Source: Methylobacterium dankookense
GTDB taxonomy: Bacteria; Pseudomonadota; Alphaproteobacteria; Rhizobiales; Beijerinckiaceae
NCBI RefSeq assembly: GCF_902141855.1
Contig: NZ_CABFVH010000001.1
Span: forward strand, 124,001-188,000
Length of the DNA: 64,000 nt
Direction of reading: 5' to 3'
Made by a program: the position numbers and the translations under genes. Shown one piece after another: positions 57,320 through 64,000 of the stretch. How positions within the stretch are numbered: the first letter of the stretch is position 1; each line of letters opens with the position of its first letter. The notes under the pieces were generated by a model that saw only the letters and a program-made list of their open reading frames with translations, was not told the origin of the DNA and made no database searches.

Positions 57320-57601
57320 TCAGCTGCGGGCGTGGGCCATGGCGATCTCGGTCGCCACGTTGGCGAAGAGATGGTCGAGGGAGCGCTGGTCCAGGCCCGC
57401 GGCGTCGAGGCGGCGGCGCAGGTCGTCCGGCCCCAGCCAGGGCCGCATGCCGTTCGGCAGGAAGCGCAGGAGCATCCCGCTCACCACCTGATCCCGGACA
57501 TAGGCGCGATGGCGGACGAGGCGGGCGATCTGCACCGTGAGATCGCCGATCCGGTCGGACGAGGTGCTGGGACCGGATCGTGTAACTGCCTGGAGACGCA
57601 T
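57320..57601 (-). CDS. Small hypothetical protein
   Basis: 93 residues with a strong ribosome site (GGAGGT, 4 nt before ATG). Opening MRLQAVTRSGP, then a helical region DRIGDLTVQIARLVRHRAYVRDQVV and NGMRPWLGPDDLRRRL. No family recognised; the Arg/Asp balance suggests a small soluble protein. Convergent with the EnvZ-like kinase, 14 bp between stops. Confidence 0.6.
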   Translation of the reverse strand: MRLQAVTRSGPSTSSDRIGDLTVQIARLVRHRAYVRDQVVSGMLLRFLPNGMRPWLGPDDLRRRLDAAGLDQRSLDHLFANVATEIAMAHARS

Positions 57602-57822
57602 GGGAACCTCCGATTGACTCGAGGTTGCCCGAGAGATGCTGCGCTTCGATGCGGGATTTGCGGACAATTTTACGGAAATCCGCGGCTGTGGACCCCCGAG
57701 GATGGCGCGCCGCCTAAAATCTTGGCCGCGGGGTGTCCCCATCGCGGAGAACCGGTGCTATGCACGCTGCGCTTTGTCCGCGCCGCGGCGTCCGAAGGGT
57801 GCCGCCCCACGTGAGTGCCGCC

Positions 57823-58014
57823 ATGAACCCGCTCGTTCCGCTGTCCATCCTGGTGTGCGTGCCGATCGCCGCCATCGCCCTCGTGCTCGGCACCGATACC
57901 GGCATCGAGACGTCCCTGATCACCGCCTCGATCAAGACCTTCATCATCCTCGGCGCGATCGCCGCGGCGCTCTCCTTCGGCGCGAGCCGTCTGGCCGAGC
58001 GCTCCAGGCACTGA
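57823..58014 (+). CDS. Small two-helix membrane protein
   Basis: 63 residues with two hydrophobic segments (LVPLSILVCVPIAAIALVLG and FIILGAIAAALSFGASRL). Starting codon either ATG at 57823 or GTG at 57811. No family recognised; small proteins of this layout are common near aminotransferases in Methylobacterium, but this is not evidence of function. Confidence 0.5.
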   Translation: MNPLVPLSILVCVPIAAIALVLGTDTGIETSLITASIKTFIILGAIAAALSFGASRLAERSRH

Positions 58015-58198
58015 GGATCGCGGGCGGGCCGCCCTCGCGTCCCGCCTCGCTTCGGACATCGGGGCAGGCTCGCCGAGCCGGCCCGGGCGCGCCCCGCTCT
58101 CCATCACATCCGGTGTCATGGGCCCGCGCATTGCATCGGCGTCCCGGGCGGCGCAGCGTCGCCCGCCCGACGCCGACGACGATCCAGGGAGGCCCCGC

Positions 58199-59380
58199 AT
58201 GCTCCACACCGTCCCCGCCTTCGGGCGCATCGGCGAGGAGAACGCCTTCGCGGTGCTGGCCCGGGCCAACGCGCTGGCCGCCGAGGGCCGCGACATCATC
58301 AATCTCGGCATCGGCCAGCCCGACCTGCCGACGCCGCCCCACATCGTCGAGGCCGCGATCAAGGCTCTGCGCGACGGCCATCACGGCTACACGCCGGCCG
58401 TCGGCATCCTGCCGCTCCGCGAGGCGGTCGCCCGCGACATCCATCGCCGGCACGGGGTCGAGGTCTCGCCCGATTCGGTGCTGATCGTGCCGGGCGGCAA
58501 GGTCACCATGTTCATGGCGATCCTGATGTTCGGCGCGCCGGGCGCCGAGATCCTCTATCCGGATCCGGGCTTCCCGATCTATCGCTCGATGATCGAGTTC
58601 ACCGGCGCGACGCCCGTGCCCGTGCCGATCCGCGAGGATAACGGCTTCGCCTTCTCCGCCGAGGAGACGCTCGGCCTGATCACCGAGCGGACGCGCCTGC
58701 TCATCGTCAACTCGCCGGCCAATCCGACCGGCGGCGTGACGCCGAAGGCCGAGATCGACGCGCTGGTGGCGGGCCTCGCCGCCCATCCGGACGTCGCCGT
58801 GCTGTCGGACGAGATCTACGGCACGATGACCTATGACGGGGAGGCGCATCACTCCCTGCTCGCCTACCCTGAGATCCGCGACCGGCTGATCTATCTCGAC
58901 GGCGCCTCGAAGACCTACGCCATGACCGGCTGGCGGCTCGGCTGGTCGGTCTGGCCGAAGCCCCTCTACGATGCCGCCCGCAAGCTCGCGGTCAATTCGC
59001 ATTCCTGCGTGAACGCCGCGACGCAATGGGCCGGCGTCAGCGCCCTCGACGGGCCGCAGGATTGCGTGGCCGAGATGGTGGCCGAGTTCGACAAACGCCG
59101 GGCGATCGTCGTCCAGGGCCTCAACGACCTGCCGAACGTGAGCTGCATCGCCCCGAAGGGCGCCTTCTACGCCTTCCCGAACGTCTCCCGCACCGGCTGG
59201 AAGGCGAAGCAACTCGCCTCCACCCTGCTGGAGGAGGCGGGCGTCGCGGTGATCGGCGGGCCGGATTTCGGCGTGCACGGCGAGGGCTATATCCGCCTCT
59301 CGTATGCCAATTCCGCCGAGAACATCCGCCGCGCGCTGGAGCGGATGCAGGCCTTCCTCGCCGAGCGCCGGCCGGGCTGA
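58199..59380 (+). CDS. Class I pyridoxal-phosphate aminotransferase
   Basis: 393-residue fold-type I aminotransferase of the AspC/DapC-like group. Seen: INLGIGQPDLPTPPHIVEA, the PLP-contact region GGKVTMFMAIL, NSPANPTGG, DEIYGTM, and the Schiff-base Lys in DGASKTYAMTGWRLGW. ATG with AGGGAGG upstream. Specificity cannot be fixed; aspartate, aromatic or pyruvate-linked activity are all possible. The C-terminal RLSYANS is the carboxylate-binding Arg region. Confidence 0.9.
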   Translation: MLHTVPAFGRIGEENAFAVLARANALAAEGRDIINLGIGQPDLPTPPHIVEAAIKALRDGHHGYTPAVGILPLREAVARDIHRRHGVEVSPDSVLIVPGGKVTMFMAILMFGAPGAEILYPDPGFPIYRSMIEFTGATPVPVPIREDNGFAFSAEETLGLITERTRLLIVNSPANPTGGVTPKAEIDALVAGLAAHPDVAVLSDEIYGTMTYDGEAHHSLLAYPEIRDRLIYLDGASKTYAMTGWRLGWSVWPKPLYDAARKLAVNSHSCVNAATQWAGVSALDGPQDCVAEMVAEFDKRRAIVVQGLNDLPNVSCIAPKGAFYAFPNVSRTGWKAKQLASTLLEEAGVAVIGGPDFGVHGEGYIRLSYANSAENIRRALERMQAFLAERRPG

Positions 59381-59384
59381 TCGT

Positions 59385-59897
59385 CTACACCGCGACCTCG
59401 CGCTCGACCCGCGCGGCGGCCGGGTCCGGCACGTCGAGGGCCTCGGCGAGCATCTTGAAGAACTGGCGCTCCTGCACCGTGTCGAGGTCGATCGCGAGGC
59501 GGGCGGCGGCGTAGATCCGCGTGGCGGTCTCGGGATCGTTCACGGAATCGGCGATCTCGTCGATCTCGGCCGGGCTTTCCAGCTCGCGCTCCAGCCAGGC
59601 GCGGCCGTCCGGGTCGAGCCCCGCGGCGGCGACCGCCTCGTCGAGGCGCCGGCGCTCGGCCGCGTCGATGACGCCGTCGGCGAGGGTCGCGGCGACCATG
59701 GCCCGCAGCATCAGGCGGGCCTCGTCCTCGGGCACGTCCTTGAAGTCCGGCGTCGTGGCGCCCGGCGCGGCGGTGCCGCGCAGGGCGTGGTAGGCGATGC
59801 TGCCGATCAGAGCGAGCCCGCCGAGCGCGGCCCCGGCCGTCAGGCCGCCGCGCCGCGCCCGCACGAGAGCATCGACGATCCGTCTCGTATCCGCCAT
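59385..59897 (-). CDS. DUF533 (YebE-like) inner-membrane protein
   Basis: 170-residue DUF533 protein (PF04391), distantly related to TerB. A hydrophobic Gly/Ala-rich segment (residues 18-42) is followed by the TerB-like helices LMLRAMVAATLADGVIDAAERRRL and ARLAIDLDTVQERQFFKMLAEAL, which bind metal in relatives. Convergent with the aminotransferase, 4 bp between stops. Function unknown. Confidence 0.83.
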   Translation of the reverse strand: MADTRRIVDALVRARRGGLTAGAALGGLALIGSIAYHALRGTAAPGATTPDFKDVPEDEARLMLRAMVAATLADGVIDAAERRRLDEAVAAAGLDPDGRAWLERELESPAEIDEIADSVNDPETATRIYAAARLAIDLDTVQERQFFKMLAEALDVPDPAAARVEREVAV

Positions 59898-59974
59898 GTC
59901 CGTTCCTCCCGGAGGTTCGGACCGGCAACCCGGTGGACGGGGCTCGGGTTCACCGCCGAGCCGGCCCTAACGCG

Positions 59975-60322
59975 TCAGGCGTCGAGGGCGTCGTCCTCCT
60001 CGTCCTCCTCGTCGATGTCCACCAGGAAGACGATGTCGGCCTCGTCCTCGGCGTCGCCGGCCTCGGCGTCGGCATGGTGCGGATCGGCCTCGAAATCACC
60101 CGAGCCGTCATCCTCGGCGAGGGCATCCTCGAAGATCTCGACCTCGTCCTCGGTGGCCGGACGGACCTTCAGCTCGGAGGTGCCGTTCCAGAGCGGCGTG
60201 CCGCTGCTCGTCATCGACCGGATGTCGGACTTGAAGCCGTCGCAGGTGAAGAGGTCGCGCGCGGTCTCCTCGTCGCCGTTGATGACAGCCACGGCCGTGC
60301 CGTCGATCTCGAGGGTGAACAT
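59975..60322 (-). CDS. Acidic hypothetical protein
   Basis: 115 residues. The first 60 form a compact, beta-rich part (MFTLEIDGTAVAVINGDEE, then DIRSMTSSGTPLWNG); the rest is a Asp/Glu tail with DEEDEEDD. Length and acidity suggest a small chaperone-like or DNA-mimic protein, but no family is recognised. Start ATG, same strand as DUF533 upstream partner separated by 77 bp. Confidence 0.6.
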   Translation of the reverse strand: MFTLEIDGTAVAVINGDEETARDLFTCDGFKSDIRSMTSSGTPLWNGTSELKVRPATEDEVEIFEDALAEDDGSGDFEADPHHADAEAGDAEDEADIVFLVDIDEEDEEDDALDA

Positions 60323-60437
60323 GACCAGCTTCCTTCTCGCGAGTCGGCGCCCGTCAGGTTGGCACCGCGCGGCGCCTCTGTAGGGGTCGGCGGGGCGCCC
60401 GCCAACCCTGTCCCGCCGATATCCGGTCGATCGCGCC

Positions 60438-61472
60438 TCAGGCGCCGGCGCTGCGCGCGATCGCGCGCTTGACCACCGCCTGCACCTCGGGATTCGACAG
60501 GAACAGGTCGTGGTTGATCAGGCCACCGCCGTAATCCGAGGCGTCGGCCACGCGCACGCCCAGCTCCTCCAGGCGCGCCCGGTCGGCCGCGCCCGCCCGG
60601 ACCACGCCGCCCGCGATGGTGCTCGACAGTTCGAGCGCCCGGTCGTTCGTGGAGGAGATCACCGTGATCTTGCTCACGTCCGGCCCGAGGCGGCGCACCC
60701 CGTTGGCGAAGAGGTCGAAGTCGATGTCGGGCGCGGCGAGCACCACCGCGCCGATGCGCGCCATCGCCGCCTCGCCGGCCTCGGCGCGGAGCATCCGCAG
60801 GGTCTCCAGCGTCAGCAGCGTGCCCATCGAGTGGGCGACGATGTTGATACGGCCGCCGCTCGGCGAGCTCGCGAGCGCCTTCAAGAGATCCTCGAAGGCA
60901 TCGCGCGACCAGAGTGCGCTCTCCCGGTCGTAGCCGTAATCGAAGGTCGCCGCCGCGGAGGGCCAGGTGAACAGGCCCGAGACGCCGCGGAAGCGGATGC
61001 CGTCCGACAGGCGCGCGGCGCTCACCGTCGCCGATTCGAAGGATTCGCGGTAGCCGTGGACGTAGATCAGCACGTCGCGGCCGAGCGCCGCCTGCGCGAA
61101 GGCGTCGGCCGCGCCGGCCCCGGTCTCGACCTTCGGCACCGCGCCGATCGTCCAGTCGCCGGTGACGACGGCAGAGACCTTGCCGATCAGCGAGCGGTCA
61201 GGCGGCGACAGGCGCACCTCGGCGAAGCTCAGGCCCCGGCCGCGCTCGCTGGTGAAGTAGGGCGCGCGCGGCGAGGCCGCGGTCGGCTTGCGGGTCGTCG
61301 CGACGAGGAGGACCGGCATCACGTCGAGAGCCGATTGCTTCTCGGGCAGCGCCGCCGTTCCGGGCATGAGCCCGTCCGCCACGCAGGCGCCGAGGGAGGG
61401 CGCCAGCGCGGAGACGCCGGCGAGCGCGCCGAGGCGAATCAGGGAGCGTCGGGTGTGAGGCTGGCGCAGCAT
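60438..61472 (-). CDS. Exported alpha/beta hydrolase, DUF900 type
   Basis: 344-residue DUF900-type esterase/lipase (PF05990). The N-terminus RRSLIRLGALAGVS resembles a twin-arginine signal and ends in a lipobox LGAC, so it is probably a lipoprotein. Catalytic elements: VLIYVHGYRES (oxyanion), VAHSMGTLL (nucleophile Ser), an Asp in LAAPDIDFD, and INHDLFLS (His). ATG start. No operon partner evident; the acidic gene lies 115 bp downstream. Confidence 0.87.
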   Translation of the reverse strand: MLRQPHTRRSLIRLGALAGVSALAPSLGACVADGLMPGTAALPEKQSALDVMPVLLVATTRKPTAASPRAPYFTSERGRGLSFAEVRLSPPDRSLIGKVSAVVTGDWTIGAVPKVETGAGAADAFAQAALGRDVLIYVHGYRESFESATVSAARLSDGIRFRGVSGLFTWPSAAATFDYGYDRESALWSRDAFEDLLKALASSPSGGRINIVAHSMGTLLTLETLRMLRAEAGEAAMARIGAVVLAAPDIDFDLFANGVRRLGPDVSKITVISSTNDRALELSSTIAGGVVRAGAADRARLEELGVRVADASDYGGGLINHDLFLSNPEVQAVVKRAIARSAGA

Positions 61473-61686
61473 GATCCGGGGTCGCGTCCGATGCGGCCGG
61501 GCGGGAGGTCCCGGGCCGATGCGACAGCCTGTGCCGCAGGATCGTGACCATGACGGGGCACAAGCGTGGCCGTGCCCGATGTGGATTGCGGGCAGGATGG
61601 CCCTTGTGGTCGGCGGGGCACAGGCGTCCGGGCCCGGCCCGCGCCGCCCCCTCGACGAACGCCGCAGGCCCGGTCATGTAGGGCGC

Positions 61687-62676
61687 ATGGCCTCTCCCTC
61701 CCTCGACCTCGATGCCCTTCGCGAGCGGCTGCTCGCCGGCGAGCGCGCGGCGCTCGCCCGCGCGATCACCCTCGCGGAATCGAAGCGGCCCGATCACCGG
61801 GCACTGGCGCGCGACCTCATCGACGCCGTGCTGCCGCAGACCGGCAAGGCGATCCGCGTCGGCATCACGGGGGTGCCGGGGGTCGGCAAGTCGACGACGA
61901 TCGACGCGCTCGGCTCGAACCTGACGGCCGCCGGCCACAAGGTGGCGGTGCTCGCCGTCGACCCGTCCTCGACGCGCACCGGCGGCTCGATCCTCGGCGA
62001 CAAGACGCGGATGGCCCGCCTCGCCCTCGACCCCGACGCCTTCATCCGCCCCTCCCCGTCCTCAGGCACCCTCGGCGGCGTCGCGGCCAAGACCCGCGAG
62101 ACCATGCTGCTCTGCGAGGCGGCGGGGTTCGACGTGATCCTCGTCGAGACGGTGGGCGTCGGCCAATCCGAGACGGCGGTGGCCGACCTCACGGACTTCT
62201 TCCTCGTGCTGATGCTGCCCGGGGCCGGCGACGAGCTTCAGGGCATCAAGAAGGGCATCCTGGAACTCGCCGACATGATCGCGGTCAACAAGGCCGACGA
62301 GGGCGAGGCCGAGCGCCGGGCGAATGCGGCGGCCTCCGAGTACCGGGCCGCGCTCCACATCCTGACGCCGGCCTCCGCCACCTGGACGCCGCCGGTGGTG
62401 ACGATCTCCGGCTTCCACAACCTGCGCCTCGACGCGCTCTGGGAGAAGGTCGTCGACCACCGCCAGCGCCTGACCGCCACGGGCGAGATCGCCAAGCGCC
62501 GGCGCGAGCAGGACGTGAAGTGGATGTGGGCGCTGGTCCATGAGCGCCTGCACCAGCGCCTCGTCGGCACCGCCGAGGTGCGGGCGAAGACGGCGGAGGC
62601 CGAGGCCTCGGTGGCGGGGGGCGCGCACTCGCCGGCCGCCGGCGCCGCGCTGATCGCCGAGCTGATCGGTTTATGA
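61687..62676 (+). CDS. meaB: Methylmalonyl-CoA mutase GTPase chaperone MeaB
   Basis: 329-residue G3E-family P-loop GTPase that loads cobalamin into and protects methylmalonyl-CoA mutase. Seen: GITGVPGVGKSTTIDAL (Walker A), AVDPSSTRTGGSILGDKTRM, SGTLGGVAAKTRE, VETVGVGQSE (switch), NKADEG (NKxD), and the C-terminal arm VKWMWALVHERL. The whole sequence closely follows the M. extorquens MeaB, which underpins the genus call. The mutase genes are elsewhere. It overlaps the next gene by ATGA. Confidence 0.97.
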   Translation: MASPSLDLDALRERLLAGERAALARAITLAESKRPDHRALARDLIDAVLPQTGKAIRVGITGVPGVGKSTTIDALGSNLTAAGHKVAVLAVDPSSTRTGGSILGDKTRMARLALDPDAFIRPSPSSGTLGGVAAKTRETMLLCEAAGFDVILVETVGVGQSETAVADLTDFFLVLMLPGAGDELQGIKKGILELADMIAVNKADEGEAERRANAAASEYRAALHILTPASATWTPPVVTISGFHNLRLDALWEKVVDHRQRLTATGEIAKRRREQDVKWMWALVHERLHQRLVGTAEVRAKTAEAEASVAGGAHSPAAGAALIAELIGL

Positions 62677-63296
62677 ACCCGGTCCTCGTCACCGGATTCG
62701 GCCCCTTCCCGGGCATGCCGCGCAACCCGAGCGCGGCGCTCGCCCGCGCGATCGGAGCGGCGCTTCGGCTCCGCGGCGGCCCGGCGCCGCGCATCCTCGT
62801 CCTGCGCACCGCCTACGCGTCGATCCCCGGCACGCTGCTGCCGGCGCTGGCCGAGCGGCCCGCGGCCGTGCTGATGCTCGGCGTCGCCTCGCGGGCCAAG
62901 CGGATCCGCGTCGAGACGCGCGCCCGCAACCGGGCGAGCCGGCTCTATCCCGACGCCTCGGGCCGCACCGCTGCGCGGCTCGACCTCGATCCGGACGGGC
63001 CGGCCTCCCGCCGCAGCTCCGCGGCGGCGCAGGCGCTGGCAACCCTGCGCCGGCACGGGCTCGACGCGCGACCCTCGAACGATGCGGGCCGCTATCTCTG
63101 CAATGCGAGCTACTATGCGGCGCTCGCTGCGGATTGCCCGGCTCTGTTCGTGCACATCCCGCCGGTTCCGCGCACGGCCCGGCCCCTCCGTGGCGTCTCC
63201 GGCCAAGGCTCCGGCAAGGCCAAGCGGAGCCGCCAGGCCGCGGCCCTCGCCGAGATCGCCCGGGCGATGAGGGTGCGCGCCCGACACGGCCGGTGA
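62673..63296 (+). CDS. Pyrrolidone-carboxylate peptidase (C15)
   Basis: 207-residue cysteine peptidase that removes N-terminal pyroglutamate. Seen: VTGFGPFPGMPRNPS at the N-terminus, the catalytic Glu in RVETRARN, the Cys in AGRYLCNASYY, and the His in FVHIPPVP. The ATG overlaps the meaB stop (ATGA), so the two are translationally coupled, an unusual partner for meaB. Confidence 0.9.
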   Translation: MNPVLVTGFGPFPGMPRNPSAALARAIGAALRLRGGPAPRILVLRTAYASIPGTLLPALAERPAAVLMLGVASRAKRIRVETRARNRASRLYPDASGRTAARLDLDPDGPASRRSSAAAQALATLRRHGLDARPSNDAGRYLCNASYYAALAADCPALFVHIPPVPRTARPLRGVSGQGSGKAKRSRQAAALAEIARAMRVRARHGR

Positions 63297-63421
63297 GTCT
63301 CCGCACGAATTGTCGGTTCGGAGGCGGGGCCAATCGCGATCTCGGGCGTTCATCGGACGACGGAAGGCGCCGCGCGGACCGACCCGGGCCCGGCGCCCCG
63401 CTTCGACAACGGAGAGATCAT

Positions 63422-63766
63422 ATGGTTGACACGGATCGCATCGTCGGCGGCGCGAAGGAATTCGCCGGGCGCGCCCAGGGCGCGGCGGGCGACTTCGTCG
63501 GCTCGAACCGCGACTCGGTGGAGGGCCGCTTCCGCGAGGCGCAGGGCACCGCGCAGAATATCTACGGCCAGGCCAAGGACACGCTGCGCGACGTGGCCGA
63601 CAATGCCGGCACCTATGCCCGAGACGCCTATGACCGCAGCGGCGACTACCTGCGCGACGGGCGCCACGCGGTGGGCTCGCGCGTGGAGGAGAACCCGCTG
63701 ATCGCCCTGCTGCTGGCGGGCGCCGTCGGCTACGGCCTCGCCCTGCTGCTGCACGGCCGCCGCTGA
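63422..63766 (+). CDS. CsbD-like protein with C-terminal membrane helix
   Basis: 114 residues: a hydrophilic CsbD/DUF883-like first half with repeated VGGAKEFAGRAQGAAGDFVG and AQGTAQNIYGQAKDTL, and a C-terminal hydrophobic segment (LIALLLAGAVGYGLALLLHG). CsbD family proteins are stress-induced; the membrane end places it at the inner membrane like ElaB/DUF883. ATG start preceded by GGAGAGATCAT. Confidence 0.78.
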   Translation: MVDTDRIVGGAKEFAGRAQGAAGDFVGSNRDSVEGRFREAQGTAQNIYGQAKDTLRDVADNAGTYARDAYDRSGDYLRDGRHAVGSRVEENPLIALLLAGAVGYGLALLLHGRR

Positions 63767-63777
63767 TCCAATCGCGC

Positions 63778-63800
63778 GGACGCCCCTCCGGGGGGCGTCC
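63778..63800. terminator. Convergent terminator between csbD-like and 3-HBDH genes
   Basis: Stem GGACGCCCC / GGGGCGTCC (9 bp), loop of 5 nt, in the 44-bp gap between the two convergent genes. Works in both directions by position. Confidence 0.65.
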
Positions 63801-63810
63801 GCGCCTTCCG

Positions 63811-64000
63811 TCACTGAGCGGTCCAGCCGCCGTCCATGGACAGGTTGGACCCTGTGATCTGGCTCGCGGCGTCCGAGCACAGGAAGACCGCCAGCGCGGC
63901 GACCTGATCGACGGTGACGAACTCCTTGGTCGGCTGCGCCTTCAGCAGCACGTCCTCGATCACCTGCTCCTTGGTGAGCCCGCGCGCCTTCATCGTGTCG
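63811..64000 (-). CDS. 3-hydroxybutyrate dehydrogenase, C-terminal fragment
   Basis: The last 62 codons of an SDR-family protein run off the right edge; the start is outside. The segment KARGLTKEQVIEDVLLKAQPTKEF, followed by QVAALAVFLCSDAASQITG and SMDGGWTAQ, is the usual C-terminus of bacterial D-3-hydroxybutyrate dehydrogenase, which feeds PHB-derived hydroxybutyrate to acetoacetate. Only the C-terminus is visible, so the assignment rests on that ending. Confidence 0.85.
   Translation of the reverse strand, partial: DTMKARGLTKEQVIEDVLLKAQPTKEFVTVDQVAALAVFLCSDAASQITGSNLSMDGGWTAQ

Overview
The window is GC-rich DNA from an alphaproteobacterium, most probably a Methylobacterium (Methylobacteriaceae). 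The clearest pointers are a meaB gene whose 329-residue product closely resembles the M. extorquens protein, a PHA-granule region protein, the thiL-nusB-ribH and plsX-fabH-ihfA orders, a CBP3-type cytochrome chaperone, and dense GC-rich coding with many 4-bp gene overlaps. The genus is inferred from protein recognition, not from a search.

Positions 1-18,130 look like chromosomal backbone. A D-glucarate catabolic set (gudD cut by the window edge, a GudP-like transporter, kdgD) faces a divergent LysR regulator. Then come a PHA-system protein and a tightly overlapped cluster tsaD / GNAT fusion / gpsA / OGFr-domain protein. Next are a molbindin, a DUF2293-type protein, ihfA-fabH-plsX, DUF177 with CBP3, bamE, an HAD phosphatase, a GAF-PAS-PAS HWE kinase and an Old Yellow Enzyme (nemA).

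Positions about 18,410-49,670 look accessory. The left part is a Tn7-like transposition module (tniQ, tnsC, tnsB, tnsA). In it tnsB carries a clear one-base frameshift and tnsA appears disrupted at its 5' end, so the module is probably inactive. The cargo is: (i) a soluble FtsH/M41-like AAA+ protease cassette with small ORFs and a metallophosphoesterase; (ii) a 477-aa unknown protein; (iii) a three-gene ABC-ATPase / middle-component / PD-(D/E)XK nuclease operon resembling ABC three-component (ABC-3C, Lamassu-like) conflict systems; (iv) a TIR-domain plus DUF2235 hydrolase pair; (v) a KfrA-like regulator; (vi) a flavin amine oxidase; (vii) a lower-GC protein with a HEPN-like helix motif; and (viii) a LysR-controlled metabolic cluster (two cupins, tautomerase, two MFS exporters, double CMD protein, SDR, RibD-C reductase). 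Two near-identical palindromes, one upstream of the kfrA-like gene and one upstream of the 477-aa gene 9 kb away, suggest that the regulator links the two ends of the defence-like block. A 17-bp inverted repeat with one mismatch (18,414-18,430 and 49,655-49,671) sits at the outer edges of this region.

Positions 49,700-64,000 return to backbone: the proton-pumping pyrophosphatase hppA, thiL-nusB-ribH, a dihydropyrimidinase/hydantoinase, an EnvZ-like sensor kinase, small unknown proteins, a class I aminotransferase, DUF533 and acidic proteins, a Tat/lipoprotein alpha/beta hydrolase, meaB overlapping a pyrrolidone-carboxylate peptidase, a CsbD-like protein, and the C-terminal end of a 3-hydroxybutyrate dehydrogenase cut by the right edge. 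I saw no tRNA, rRNA or CRISPR array.
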